From contig WRMC01000004.1 in NCBI GenBank assembly GCA_009777335.1, positions 84,874 through 148,873 on the forward strand: DNA of 64,000 bases, read 5' to 3'. This DNA comes from Treponema sp. Its GTDB lineage: Bacteria > Spirochaetota > Spirochaetia > Treponematales > Breznakiellaceae. Shown here one piece after another: positions 50,017 through 60,223 of the stretch; within the stretch, counting starts at the first letter, position 1, and each line of letters starts with the position of its first letter. The position numbers were made by a program, and so were the translations under genes. The notes under the pieces are model-generated. The model saw only the letters and a program-made list of their open reading frames with translations, did no database searches and was not told where the DNA came from.

Positions 50017-52545
50017 CTATAGAATAGCCCTCTCTTTGGCAATGCGGATGAGATCCGGGGTATTCCCCGCTCCCAGGCGGCTAAAGATCCGGTTAATGAG
50101 CATCTTTATGGTGTTAACCGAAAGATTCCTGTTTATGGCTATCTCTGCCCGGGACAGCCCATGGGAAAGATCCGTCAGGATCTCCGATTCCTTGGGCGAA
50201 AGGTAGACCGTATCCTCTATGCCATGGGCCATGCGGAAGGCGGCGCTAACCTGGACCCGCCGCTTGGCATAGGATGCAGATTTCCGGTTGATCAGTTCCA
50301 GCCAGTCCGGAGCTATGCCCGCAACCTTGCTCTTCATGGCGCAGGCGCTCAGGGTGCGCATATCCTTTCCAAGCTCTATAAAGGGCATAATAAGATTATT
50401 GGGCTCCGCAGTTTCATATGCTTCCCGCAGGGTACTGTGGGCCAGGTCCTTGTTCTTCATCTTGTGGTGCACGCAGGCCCCCAGGGCCAGCATGGACAGC
50501 CGTCCGTAAAGGTAGGATTCCCTCTGCTTCATGTCTTCCAGGTAAGAGAGGATGGGAGGGTAGTTCCTGCATAGATAACAGTACCGGGCCTTTACGAGGT
50601 TCTCGAAATTTTCGATATAGCTGGCATGGTAGTAGGGGGACATTTCTTCTTTAAACCAGTCGGGAATCTGATCCACCTCGCCCATGGCGTAATAATATAT
50701 TGCCTGAGCGATATCATAATTTAAGAACCGGTTTCCGTAATCTTCATCTTCTAACTGGGCCTTCATTTCTTTAAGGGCCTGTTCTACCCTTGGAAAGTTT
50801 CCCTGGGCCAGCCCCAGACGCATGGAGTAATGCTGGGCCCGGTTAAAAATTTCGTATTGCCGGTGTTCCCTGGATTTTTGGATAGCCTGGTTTATCCAGG
50901 AATCGGCTTCTATTAAATCGGCCTGGAAAAATTTTAACTCCCCCTTTACCAGTTCTTCTTCTCCCCCCATAAAACCGCTGAATGCACCGGGCATATACAC
51001 AGAGGCCCGCTCAACGGCTTTAATATATTCCTCTGGGGCTCCCTTTTTGGATGAGCTATTGGCATTGGCCCAGGGCCCCAAAAACCGTACCCTGGAATAA
51101 TGATTGCTTAAAAGCTGGGGGGTCTTGCTGTCGCTGATGAACTTTGCCAGATAGCTGTCAAAGTCAAAGACCCCATCTAGGAGCCCCATGCAGATCCGCA
51201 TATAACTTTTTAATAGGTATAGACCCCCCAGGTTGATGATCCTAAAGGTGTTGGTTTTTGGCAGCTTTAAAAATTTCTGTTCGTAGAGATCAAAAAGCTC
51301 TTCTGCCTTCTCCCACTGGCCGGTCCGCATATAACAGCGAACATGGGTAATGGCCAGGAACATGACAGAATTAAACGCCTCTGGGGCAGCACGTTCACAA
51401 ATGGCTATGCAGTAGTTGGCTATATCATAGGGAATCTGGCCAGGGTAGTCATACCAAAGATCAATTATTGTTTCGTAGTCCCCCAGCTTTTCATAATAGG
51501 ATAGGGCGTCGATTTTAAATCCATTTTTATTGCACCAGCGGCCGGCGATGGTGTAGGTCTCCTTTATATCCTCCTGGCTTAGAAGATGCTGTTTGGCGGC
51601 CAAAAATTCCAAGAACAAAGGCTGGATAACATAGGCGTGAATGTAGGTATCCCGGCGCATATAAATATTTTGCTTTTCCATCTCCTGGATAAGGTCTAAG
51701 TCCCCCCCTGCCAGGAGTTCTATGAGCTCAAATGACAGGTGGCCTATGAGGGAGAGGCGGACCAGGAAAATTTGCACCCTTCTGGCCATAGTATCCCAGG
51801 CTTCTGTTTCCATGAGCCGGAAGATGCTGGACTTCATGGCACTGCGAAGATAGCCCGAATAGCCCGGTGCCTGCAGGAAAGTCCGGGCGATGAGGTTAAT
51901 TGCAAAGGTCCAGCCCTGGGAATCCTGCATGATGTCCCTAAGGGTCTCGGTGCTGCTGTTAATTTCCAGCCGCTTTAAAAACTGGGATACCTCATTTTCG
52001 TTAAAGCAGAGATCCTTTTCGGTGACATTAAAAACCCCGCCCTTGGAGACGAGGCCGGCTATATTAAGGGGAGGGGTAGAGCGGGATATGAGGATCATGG
52101 TGGTGCCTATGGATGCATGGGCGATGAGACGTTCCATAAAACGGATGACCCCGCTGTTTTCCAAATAATGGAGGTCGTCAAAAACGAGGATTCTCTTTTC
52201 CAAAGCAGGGAGGAGTTTGCTTACCATGACCTCAAACTGCCTATAGGAGTCTTCGGTATCGGGAAAATCCAGCTTACTTACCGCTTTTACGATCTGGGGA
52301 TCAACCTGGCCCATGGTGTGAATAAAGTTATCCCAAAACCGGGCAGCCACATTGTCCCTTTCAGAGAACTGCAGCCAGGCGGTTTTTGCCTGGTATTCCT
52401 CGGCGAAATCATGGACAGCGGTGGTTTTACCGCAGTTGGCGGCGGCAGAGACCACCACCAAAGGGTACCGCGATACGGCTTCCCGGAAGAGCTGATGTAG
52501 CCGGGGCCGCTTATAATGGTATAATGAGCGTGTGTCGGCATTCAT
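50017..52545 (-). CDS. MalT-like LuxR-family transcriptional regulator with N-terminal ATPase
   Basis: 'VVVSAAANCGKTTAV' P-loop-like; C-terminal HTH 'LSPKESEILTDLSHGLSRAEIAINRNLSVNTIKMLINRIFSRLG'. Confidence 0.92.
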   Translation of the reverse strand: MNADTRSLYHYKRPRLHQLFREAVSRYPLVVVSAAANCGKTTAVHDFAEEYQAKTAWLQFSERDNVAARFWDNFIHTMGQVDPQIVKAVSKLDFPDTEDSYRQFEVMVSKLLPALEKRILVFDDLHYLENSGVIRFMERLIAHASIGTTMILISRSTPPLNIAGLVSKGGVFNVTEKDLCFNENEVSQFLKRLEINSSTETLRDIMQDSQGWTFAINLIARTFLQAPGYSGYLRSAMKSSIFRLMETEAWDTMARRVQIFLVRLSLIGHLSFELIELLAGGDLDLIQEMEKQNIYMRRDTYIHAYVIQPLFLEFLAAKQHLLSQEDIKETYTIAGRWCNKNGFKIDALSYYEKLGDYETIIDLWYDYPGQIPYDIANYCIAICERAAPEAFNSVMFLAITHVRCYMRTGQWEKAEELFDLYEQKFLKLPKTNTFRIINLGGLYLLKSYMRICMGLLDGVFDFDSYLAKFISDSKTPQLLSNHYSRVRFLGPWANANSSSKKGAPEEYIKAVERASVYMPGAFSGFMGGEEELVKGELKFFQADLIEADSWINQAIQKSREHRQYEIFNRAQHYSMRLGLAQGNFPRVEQALKEMKAQLEDEDYGNRFLNYDIAQAIYYYAMGEVDQIPDWFKEEMSPYYHASYIENFENLVKARYCYLCRNYPPILSYLEDMKQRESYLYGRLSMLALGACVHHKMKNKDLAHSTLREAYETAEPNNLIMPFIELGKDMRTLSACAMKSKVAGIAPDWLELINRKSASYAKRRVQVSAAFRMAHGIEDTVYLSPKESEILTDLSHGLSRAEIAINRNLSVNTIKMLINRIFSRLGAGNTPDLIRIAKERAIL

Positions 52546-52564
52546 AATATCCTAAGTCTAACAA

Positions 52565-52580
52565 ACTAACGCAAGTTAGT
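52565..52580. promoter_or_regulatory. Candidate operator in LuxR/TetR divergent promoter
   Basis: Perfect inverted repeat ACTAAC-GCAA-GTTAGT. Confidence 0.55.
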
Positions 52581-52694
52581 CAACTCTTTTTTCTTCTTAT
52601 ATTGCTATTTAATAGTCCAAATTTCTCTAAAAATGCTGGTTTTCCCTTTATTTTACCCCCCATTTATGCTATAATGGAGGGTAGGATCCATATC

Positions 52695-53339
52695 ATGAGC
52701 AGTGAACTGGAAAAAACTACCACAAAGCAAAGAATTCTTAATTGTGCCATAGACCTCTTTGCCCAGAGGGGCTATACCGAAACCACCATCCGGGAACTCG
52801 CCCTGGCGGTGGGTCTTAAGGAAGCTTCAATCTATAATCATTTTCCCTCAAAAAATGCCATCTTAGAATATATTCTGGAAGAATTTACCAATGTTACCAG
52901 GGCTGGTTTTAACCAGATTAATCTGGGGAGGTTAAAGGATGATCCTACCGTGGACGGGATCCTCTCCTGTATGTTCCTCGAGTATGAAGAAGGAAAGGTG
53001 GAGTATTACTTAAAGGAACTCTATGTCATTTTACAGGAGCAGCATCGGAATCCCCTGATGGGAAAGCTCATCTCTGAACATTACATTTTGGGAAACGAAG
53101 AGGTCATAAAAACCATAATTAATGCCCTCATCGAAAATGGAATCCTCCGGTCCGATACCGATCCTGATTACTGGGCCAAGCTCCACTCCTGTATGCTCTA
53201 CACCTTTGCGAGCCGCCTCTTATTGGGCATAGGGGATCAGGCCCCAGGCTACGTAGGAAAAAACATGGCCCAGATGCTCCGGAGCACCTACGAGATGCTG
53301 CTCCAGATCCACGGAACCGCTCAAAGCCCTAGTACTTAA
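52695..53339 (+). CDS. TetR/AcrR family regulator
   Basis: 'TKQRILNCAIDLFAQRGYTETTIRELALAVGLKEASIYNHFPSKNAILEYIL'. Confidence 0.95.
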   Translation: MSSELEKTTTKQRILNCAIDLFAQRGYTETTIRELALAVGLKEASIYNHFPSKNAILEYILEEFTNVTRAGFNQINLGRLKDDPTVDGILSCMFLEYEEGKVEYYLKELYVILQEQHRNPLMGKLISEHYILGNEEVIKTIINALIENGILRSDTDPDYWAKLHSCMLYTFASRLLLGIGDQAPGYVGKNMAQMLRSTYEMLLQIHGTAQSPST

Positions 53340-55002
53340 ACTCGGACCCGCCGATAAACTCCCGCAAGATGCTCGTACCCGGAACCAGGTCTGATGATAT
53401 GGGAGCAAAGTTACTCAAAAAAGATAAGAGCCTTGAGGCCTCGTTAAAATCTTTCATCTCTGGTTTGATAGTCCTCAGCAGGGGCTCGGCGTAAAACTTT
53501 AAGACCGCCAGCTCATAATCCAGGGCGGTGTTTAGGGCCGCGTCTGCGGAGTTCTGGAAGGGGAAGATATGCTTCCGTTCGCCCCTCATGACGCTGGGCC
53601 ACATGCCAAAGGTTCGTGAGGCGCTGGCCCCCCGGAACTGGTTATCCCTGACCATGCGGCGGAGGAGCCGGTTATCGGTGGTGGGAATCCGGTTATGATC
53701 GTCCAAGTTAAGCTGGGTCAGGGCCGAGATGTAGACCTTAAACTTCATCTCTTTTTTCAACTGGGGGGTCAGGGCATCGTTAAGCCCGTGTATGCCCTCG
53801 ATGATCAGCATGGTCCTGCGGCCCAGCCGAATCTTCTGGCCCCCCTCTTCCCTCCGCCGTCCTGTCCTAAAATCGTAGACCGGCAGGGTGATCTCTTCAC
53901 CCTTTAAGAGGGCCAATAATTGCTCGTTTAGGTAGGGCACATCCAGAGCTTCCAGGGCCTCGTAATCGGGCTCGCCCTTTTCGTCCTTGGGGGTCTTGTC
54001 GGTTCCCACATAATAGTTATCCAGCCCTATGGCGATGGGTTCTATACCCAGGACTTTAAGGGCTATAGAGAGCCTCTTGGCGGTGGTCGTTTTCCCCGAA
54101 CTCGAGGGACCTGCGATGAGCACCGCCTTGACATCATCTCGCCGGGCATAGACCTGGTCTGCAATCTCGGCCAGCTTCTTTTCCTGAAAGGCCTCGGCAA
54201 TGTGAATATAATCGGCGATTTCTTTTTTGGTGATGAGATCATTTAAGTGTCCTACCGACTGGACCCCCACGATGCGTCCCCAGCGTTTGTATTCTTCGTA
54301 GACCGCAAAGATCTTGGGGCTGTCTTCGAAGGGTGCCACCTGCTGCCCCCCCCCTGTGGCGGGGAAACGCAGCAAGAAGCCCTCCCCATAGGGCATAAGC
54401 TCAAAGGCCTGCAATAAGCCGGTCCGGCTCACCAGGGGGGACATATAGAGATCCACAAAGCCGGCACATTCATTGACCTTAACCTTGGGTTCACTCCTCT
54501 CGTTTAGAAGGAGGGCCGTGTCTTCCTGTCGGTTATTTTTAAAGACCTCCATGGCCTGGGCATAGGCCATGTAGTAGCAATTAATGGGAAGATCCTGGGC
54601 GACCAGTTCCCTCATCCGGTCTTGGAGCTGGGAAACTTCAGCTTCTTCGGGTTTGTTCCCCTCCAGGAAGGTATAGTAGTAGCTCCGCCCCAGGGAGTGG
54701 CCTATGTACAGGCTCCGTTCAGGGAAAAGATCCCTGGCTGCCAGGGCCAGTAAAAAGGCCAGGGAGTAACGGTAGACCGCCACCCCTTCGGGGCTTTCCA
54801 GGGTCACCGGCTCAATCAGGGCGTCGATTTCCAGCTTCTCAAAGAGGGGAAGGATTTCGCTGTTTACCTTTACCGCCGCCAGGTGCGAGGCCAGGGGCCC
54901 AAAGTGGTGGGCAAAGGTGTCTAACCTGGTCCCTATGGGGCAGGCAAAACTGGTTCCCGGTCCCTCGCCATTTTTAATCGTTACCTGTACTTCGTTTTTC
55001 AT
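53329..55002 (-). CDS. TGS-like N-terminal domain plus uridine kinase/nucleoside kinase
   Basis: 'VLIAGPSSSGKTTTAKRLSIALKVLGIEPIAIGLDNYYVG...LIIEGIHGLND'. Confidence 0.9.
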   Translation of the reverse strand: MKNEVQVTIKNGEGPGTSFACPIGTRLDTFAHHFGPLASHLAAVKVNSEILPLFEKLEIDALIEPVTLESPEGVAVYRYSLAFLLALAARDLFPERSLYIGHSLGRSYYYTFLEGNKPEEAEVSQLQDRMRELVAQDLPINCYYMAYAQAMEVFKNNRQEDTALLLNERSEPKVKVNECAGFVDLYMSPLVSRTGLLQAFELMPYGEGFLLRFPATGGGQQVAPFEDSPKIFAVYEEYKRWGRIVGVQSVGHLNDLITKKEIADYIHIAEAFQEKKLAEIADQVYARRDDVKAVLIAGPSSSGKTTTAKRLSIALKVLGIEPIAIGLDNYYVGTDKTPKDEKGEPDYEALEALDVPYLNEQLLALLKGEEITLPVYDFRTGRRREEGGQKIRLGRRTMLIIEGIHGLNDALTPQLKKEMKFKVYISALTQLNLDDHNRIPTTDNRLLRRMVRDNQFRGASASRTFGMWPSVMRGERKHIFPFQNSADAALNTALDYELAVLKFYAEPLLRTIKPEMKDFNEASRLLSFLSNFAPISSDLVPGTSILREFIGGSEFKY

Positions 55003-55005
55003 GGT

Positions 55006-56460
55006 TTATAGCTCTCCCAAAAAGTTTTTTATGAGGTCCAGCTTGAGGGCCCGGAGCCGTTCGGTGATTGACACCTTGTAGATATGGGGGTTAAGCATAC
55101 GCTTGTAGCTTTGGTCCAGGGAATCAAGATCTTGCAAAAGACCCTGGCGCAGGTCATGCAAAGAAGGGGGAGGGTGAAGGGGTTTGCCATCCCTAAGGTG
55201 CTCTTTTAGGAGGGGGATAGCTTTGCCTTCCAGGCGGTGCTGAAATCGACGATAATCAACCTGGGGGTGCCAGAAGGTGTAGTCCTGGCCCTCTTCGATA
55301 ACTTCCCCATCGTTCTTGTCATCCAGGGCCAGCACATCGGCCAGAAACATCCCCTCTTGATCGCAGATCCGCCAGACCTGTTTAACCCCCGGGTTGGTGG
55401 TCTTTTCCGGGTTGTCCGAAAACTTTATTCGGGCCGAAAGCTCCCCTTCCTGGTTACAGCTGGCCGCCAGCTTATAGACCCCCGTAAAGGCCGCTTCGGT
55501 TCCGCCGGTAATCATCTGGGTACCAACTCCCCAGATATTTATGGGGGCCCCCGCATCAACCAGAGTTTTAATGATCAGCTCGTCGAGATCGTTGGAGACC
55601 GTTATGCGGGCATCATGTAAGCCCTCGGCATCGAGGCCCTTACGAACTTCCATGGAGAGGTAGTGGATATCCCCCGAATCGAGGCGTACCCCAAAGGGCT
55701 TGCCCTGGGCTTTTAATTTTTTCCCGACCTTAATAGCATGAATCAGGCCGCTCTTTAAGGTGTCGTAGGTATCGATAAGAAAGATGCTCCGGTCGGGGTA
55801 AAGATCCGCGTAGGCCTGAAAAGCCTCTTCTTCGCCGGGGAAGGCCATGATCCAGGAGTGGGCCATGGTGCCCAGGACGGGGATTCCAAATTCCTTCCCT
55901 GCCAGGACATTGGAGGTCCCCATGGCCCCCCCTATGTAGGCCGCCCTAGAGGCGGACATGGCCCCATCGGGCCCCTGGGCCCGGCGGAGGCCGAACTCCA
56001 TTACTGAGCCCTTCCCCGAGGCAAGCAGTACCCGGGCCGTCTTGGTAGCGATTAGGCTTTGAAAGTTGATGGTATTTAAGAGCATCCCCTCGATAAGCTG
56101 GCACTCGATAAGCCCCCCCTCTATTCGAATGAGGGGTTCGTTGGGGAACACCACGGTTCCCTCATTCATGGCCCAGAGGGACCCGGAAAAACGAAAGGAC
56201 TTGAGGTATTCGAGGAAGTCTTCGTCAAAGGTCCCCAGGCCTGCCAGGTAGGCCATGTCCTGGGGGGAAAATACAAAGGCCTGGATCCGCTCAAGGAGGG
56301 TTTGGAGCCCGGCAAAGACCGAAAAGCCCCCCCCAAAGGGCTGGCGGCGGAAAAACATCTCGAAGACCGCCTGGGAGTTCATCCCCTTTTTCCAAAAACC
56401 CTGGGCCATGGTAAGGGAATAGAAATCCATGAAGAGGGCGGAGCTATATTGGCTGTTCAT
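55006..56460 (-). CDS. pncB: Nicotinate phosphoribosyltransferase
   Basis: 'SALFMDFYSLTMAQGFWKKGMNSQAVFEMFFRRQPFGGGFSVFAG...EFGLRRAQGPDGAMSASRAAYIGG'. Confidence 0.95.
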   Translation of the reverse strand: MNSQYSSALFMDFYSLTMAQGFWKKGMNSQAVFEMFFRRQPFGGGFSVFAGLQTLLERIQAFVFSPQDMAYLAGLGTFDEDFLEYLKSFRFSGSLWAMNEGTVVFPNEPLIRIEGGLIECQLIEGMLLNTINFQSLIATKTARVLLASGKGSVMEFGLRRAQGPDGAMSASRAAYIGGAMGTSNVLAGKEFGIPVLGTMAHSWIMAFPGEEEAFQAYADLYPDRSIFLIDTYDTLKSGLIHAIKVGKKLKAQGKPFGVRLDSGDIHYLSMEVRKGLDAEGLHDARITVSNDLDELIIKTLVDAGAPINIWGVGTQMITGGTEAAFTGVYKLAASCNQEGELSARIKFSDNPEKTTNPGVKQVWRICDQEGMFLADVLALDDKNDGEVIEEGQDYTFWHPQVDYRRFQHRLEGKAIPLLKEHLRDGKPLHPPPSLHDLRQGLLQDLDSLDQSYKRMLNPHIYKVSITERLRALKLDLIKNFLGEL

Positions 56461-57113
56461 AGGATCCCGCTGGACGGACAGAGAAGGGCACCGGCTTCTT
56501 TGAGGGAACCCAGGGCCCTTTCTATGGAACCCTCCGGCTGCCCAACCCCCCGAACCGCATCTTCCAGGATGATGACCCGGTACTGGAGGCCCAGGGCATC
56601 CAAGGCACTATAGTATACGCAGTAATCCGTAGCCAGGCCCCCCATTAGGAGGGTAGTGACCCCTAGCTCTTGCAAAAAACCATGGAGGCCCGTTTGGGTG
56701 CAGCGGTCGTTTTCCAGAAAGGCCGAATAGGAATCCAGGCCAGGTCTAAAGCCCTTGCGAAGGATAAGACAGGAGGAATCCAGGTCCAGGTTCTGATGAA
56801 ACTGGGCCCCCTTACTGCCCTGGACACAGTGATCGGGCCAGAGAACCTGCCCCTTTAGGTCCTGCAGGTCTATGGTTTCCCCCGGGTTCTTCCCCGGATG
56901 GGATGAGGCAAAAGAGACATGGCCCCCCGGATGCCAGTCCTGGGTAGCAATGACCTTGCCTCCGGAAGCGCTAAGCCGGGCACTGAGCCGGTTGAGGGGT
57001 TCAATGACCTCATCCCCCCCCTCTACCGCCAGGGCACCCCCGGGGCAAAAATCATTCTGAACATCGATAATTATAAGGGCCGAAAGGGCAGGATCTACAG
57101 TAAGGCTCGCCAT
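56457..57113 (-). CDS. pncA: Nicotinamidase
   Basis: 'ALIIIDVQNDFCPGGALAVEGGDEVI...TQDWHPGGHVSFAS...GGLATDYCVYYSALDALGL'. Confidence 0.95.
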   Translation of the reverse strand: MASLTVDPALSALIIIDVQNDFCPGGALAVEGGDEVIEPLNRLSARLSASGGKVIATQDWHPGGHVSFASSHPGKNPGETIDLQDLKGQVLWPDHCVQGSKGAQFHQNLDLDSSCLILRKGFRPGLDSYSAFLENDRCTQTGLHGFLQELGVTTLLMGGLATDYCVYYSALDALGLQYRVIILEDAVRGVGQPEGSIERALGSLKEAGALLCPSSGIL

Positions 57114-57221
57114 GCCCCCATTTTACCGGGATAAGCCCAATGAAACAAGGCCAGGAGGGCCATGGAGGTTGCATAAACAACCCATTTTTTGTAAGATTGA
57201 TTGAACTATTTAATGGTTCTA

Positions 57222-57295
<74 letters not shown>

Positions 57296-57299
57296 TGTG

Positions 57300-57326
57300 C
57301 TAATTCCTTGTAATATAAGGAATTAG
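57300..57326. repeat. Perfect inverted repeat next to tRNA 3' end (attL region)
   Basis: CTAATTCCTT-gtaatat-AAGGAATTAG. Confidence 0.8.
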
Positions 57327-57340
57327 TAAAACTGTATTTT

Positions 57341-57396
57341 AACGAAATAGGAAGGAAGAGCCAATCGTGCACGCATCGTGCACGCATTATTTCGTT
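57341..57396. repeat. Nested inverted/direct repeats upstream of integrase
   Basis: AACGAAAT (57341) pairs with ATTTCGTT (57389); tandem ATCGTGCACGC x2 (57364-57385). Confidence 0.75.
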
Positions 57397-57451
57397 AGGT
57401 GTTAAGTTAGAGGTAAAAACTCTCTCTTTTTCCCTAACCCGGAGTGTGATT

Positions 57452-58684
57452 ATGGCCCTTCCAAAATCCCCATTTAATATCCAAAAAAGGAAAGATTCAA
57501 AGACCTTTCTGCTCACATTAAACAACACCTCGGGGTTGCCTGAGAAGGTATGCAGGAAGTGGCAACGGAGAAGTTACCAGAACCTCCCTCGGGACCTTAT
57601 TCTGTTTTCTCAGCCAAAGAGCTACCAAGCCGCTCAGGCTGGGGCCTTTGCCCTGATAAACTATCTGAAAAACAACCTCAAGAATGAGAGAGCCCAGAAA
57701 GTGGATATAGACGATATAACCGTAGGCGAATGGGTCAAGAAGTTCACGTCCATGGAAACCAGCCCGAGGGCTGCTATAAATGCCTCCCGCAATAGGCCCT
57801 ATTCCATAACCACCATAGAGGGCTATTTATATTATTTCAACCACTATATTAAGAAAGATGCTTTGTCTGCCCTTCTCATGGATGAATTAGAGGAAGAGGA
57901 CATACTGGAATATACCACCAGGTTATCGGGTAGGAAGAATTATAAGGGCCTCCCCCTTGTAGGAACCCGGACCTTTGCGGGGGTGATTATCTTCCTCCGC
58001 ATGGCCTTCAAAGAGTACCAGAAACGGAACAAGCAATGGGTTAACCCTTTCTTGGCTCTGTCCCCGCCTAAGTATCACAACAAAGTCAGAGATGCCCTTA
58101 CCGAAGAAGAGGTTATAAAGCTCTTTATGCCGGGGGTATTGCTTGACCGTATGGAACAGGCGGTATGCTCTGCCATGTTTCTAGCTGGCCTTCGGCGGGC
58201 TGAGATATTCGCCCTAACCCCGGACTGCTTAGACTGGGATACTCCAAAGATAACGGTAAAACAGGCATGGCAGAACTTTGGGAATCGTAATGCTGTGCTA
58301 GGTCCTACCAAGGGTAAGAAGGAACGTGTGGCCCCTTTTAATGACGTATTACAGCAAGCCATCAAGGCCCTCTGGGAAGAGAACGGACAGCATCAATATG
58401 TGTTTTCTTTCGAGAATGGAAAAACCCCAAAATCAGAGTGGTTCAAGCAAAGATTCAAAATATGGTTGAAACGGGCCGGTATAGAACTTAACGGGCGTAA
58501 GATCGTGCCCCATAGTAGCCGTCATTCCTTGGCTTCTATGCTGGAAACAGGCGGGGTTCCACTTAGGCAGATTCAAGAGTTCCTCGGTCATTCGGACCTG
58601 TCAACTACTAAGATCTACCTGCACACCACTGATAAGGCTATACGAGACATTGGGGCTCAGATAAGCACGGCAATAGATGGGTAA
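57452..58684 (+). CDS. int: Phage-type tyrosine integrase
   Basis: 'MFLAGLRRAEIFALTPDCLDWD...VPHSSRHSLASMLETGGVPLRQIQEFLGHSDLSTTKIYLHT'; SD GGAG before ATG 57452. Confidence 0.94.
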   Translation: MALPKSPFNIQKRKDSKTFLLTLNNTSGLPEKVCRKWQRRSYQNLPRDLILFSQPKSYQAAQAGAFALINYLKNNLKNERAQKVDIDDITVGEWVKKFTSMETSPRAAINASRNRPYSITTIEGYLYYFNHYIKKDALSALLMDELEEEDILEYTTRLSGRKNYKGLPLVGTRTFAGVIIFLRMAFKEYQKRNKQWVNPFLALSPPKYHNKVRDALTEEEVIKLFMPGVLLDRMEQAVCSAMFLAGLRRAEIFALTPDCLDWDTPKITVKQAWQNFGNRNAVLGPTKGKKERVAPFNDVLQQAIKALWEENGQHQYVFSFENGKTPKSEWFKQRFKIWLKRAGIELNGRKIVPHSSRHSLASMLETGGVPLRQIQEFLGHSDLSTTKIYLHTTDKAIRDIGAQISTAIDG

Positions 58685-58710
58685 AAGCACCCTACTTATA
58701 TAGAAGAAAA

Positions 58711-58814
58711 CAAGCAAAATCAAGCAACTTCAACCTAAATCAACCTATTTCAACCAAAATCAACCAAGCATTCAACCCATTCAACCAAACTTCAACCTAA
58801 ATTTTGTTTCAACC
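58711..58814. repeat. Helically phased CAACC/CAAGC repeat array (iteron-like)
   Basis: CAAGC/CAACC at 58711, 58721, 58731, 58741, 58751, 58761, 58773, 58782, 58793, 58810. Confidence 0.85.
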
Positions 58815-58906
58815 TAATTGCGTAATAATAATACTAATTATAATTATAAATATAATAATAATGGTAATGGTAAAGCTAGCTTGAAAAAACCACTTTGAAA
58901 ACTTAA

Positions 58907-58928
58907 TGTGGAAAACTTTTGTGGAAAA
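58907..58928. promoter_or_regulatory. Two DnaA-box-like 9-mers
   Basis: TGTGGAAAA at 58907-58915 and 58920-58928 (reverse complement TTTTCCACA fits TTWTNCACA). Confidence 0.5.
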
Positions 58929-59041
58929 CCTAAACCACCACGTTTTTTATTACTCATTAAGATAAACAGAGCGTATATATAGGATTTTGAACCTGAGAGA
59001 GCGTGGGTTTCATGGGTGTATTAAGGCAGTCACCGACCCCT

Positions 59042-59074
59042 AAAAAAAAGGCCCCTATTTGCATAATAAAGGCC
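59042..59074 (-). terminator. Probable terminator for the repressor-nuclease operon (reverse strand)
   Basis: Reverse strand GGCC...ATT...AAT...GGCC hairpin followed by T8. Confidence 0.5.
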
Positions 59075-59156
59075 CTCTGCGGGGTTTTATGCCACGGGGT
59101 AGTGTCATTCACCAAGAAGGGCTTTAGCGGGTCTCTGTGGGGCGTTTTGGGTGTCA

Positions 59157-60194
59157 TTATACGTTTTCCAAGCCATTGAAAATTGTCTTAATTGAATGGG
59201 TGATATCTGAAATGATCACATCTTCCACTACCCCAATTTTAGGAACCAGGGCCATAAAGAGGTAGTTGTTATTTATACCCTGATAAGTTCTGATATTGAG
59301 ATGGGTGGTGATATTTTTAAGTCTTGATTTTAACTCTTCCGGCTGTGACCATGACTTCCCTCCGTATTGCCAGTTAAGCCATAAGGGGGTGTCTGCTCTT
59401 AGTTCCCACATTTTGGTATTTACATCCAAAGCAATGCCATATTTCCCGATTGTCATGTACTTGGTATATCCATATTTTTGTGGGGTAGAACGATAGCCAG
59501 ACATAGTTGAACCGTAATCCGCTTTCAGCCTATCAGCTATTTTGTCCACCAGATCAACATATGAATTACTCCTACGGGCTATTGACGGGTCTAGGTCCCC
59601 ATCCCTAAGCGGCATGAATGAGTAGTTATCAATGACTTCGCAAAAGCCGATTAACTGGTCTACGTCAGATACCAGCAGCCTTTCGTCCCCGTCTGAGAGG
59701 CTATTCCTCAGCGTGGCGAGGATATCCGCCCAGTTAGCGATGAGTATGTATTTATTATGGTCTGTCTTATAAACCCTGTTGCTTAGGTCATACTTTATCC
59801 CGGCACTTCGTAGGCGGGCCTCTATTTCATCCCCCAAAGAATCCATGCGTAGCGTAGGGCAGATGAAGAGCAAGACAGAATCGTCAACGAGCCTTTTCAG
59901 ATATTTATTTGGCTGGTTTTTTGTTAGAGATGACCAGAACTTCGCTTCGATGATAACTTTCTCAGCCCTGTTTGGGTCTATTCCCGATATATCAGGCCGT
60001 TCTTTTTCGTCACCACTGGATTGCGTGATATAGTTTATATTGTCAATCGTGAGCCCAGTTTGGCTGTAATAGAGCCCGCTTAATACCTTTTTAGCAGTAG
60101 CAGAGGCGTTAAGAATATAGACCAAGCCCTCAGAAGCAATATCCTCCTGGGAGCCGATAATTCGTGAAAAGTATTGCCCTAACAATGATGCCAT
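59157..60194 (-). CDS. PD-(D/E)XK-like nuclease-family protein in repressor operon
   Basis: 'KERPDISGIDPNRAEKVIIEAKFWSSLTKNQPNKYLKRLVDDSVLLFICP': PD...EAK signature; same strand as and 29 bp after the XRE gene. Confidence 0.65.
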   Translation of the reverse strand: MASLLGQYFSRIIGSQEDIASEGLVYILNASATAKKVLSGLYYSQTGLTIDNINYITQSSGDEKERPDISGIDPNRAEKVIIEAKFWSSLTKNQPNKYLKRLVDDSVLLFICPTLRMDSLGDEIEARLRSAGIKYDLSNRVYKTDHNKYILIANWADILATLRNSLSDGDERLLVSDVDQLIGFCEVIDNYSFMPLRDGDLDPSIARRSNSYVDLVDKIADRLKADYGSTMSGYRSTPQKYGYTKYMTIGKYGIALDVNTKMWELRADTPLWLNWQYGGKSWSQPEELKSRLKNITTHLNIRTYQGINNNYLFMALVPKIGVVEDVIISDITHSIKTIFNGLENV

Positions 60195-60223
60195 GGGAGC
60201 CTCCGAGTTTTAGTCTCTGTAGA

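Noticed and set aside
58711-58814. CRISPR array interpretation of the CAACC repeats
   Set aside because: Units are ~10 bp with no unique 25-40 bp spacers and no cas genes nearby
58957-59157. 66-aa reverse ORF whose ATG overlaps the nuclease stop (TAATG)
   Set aside because: Overlaps the predicted terminator hairpin/T8 and has no recognisable features; coupling is probably coincidental
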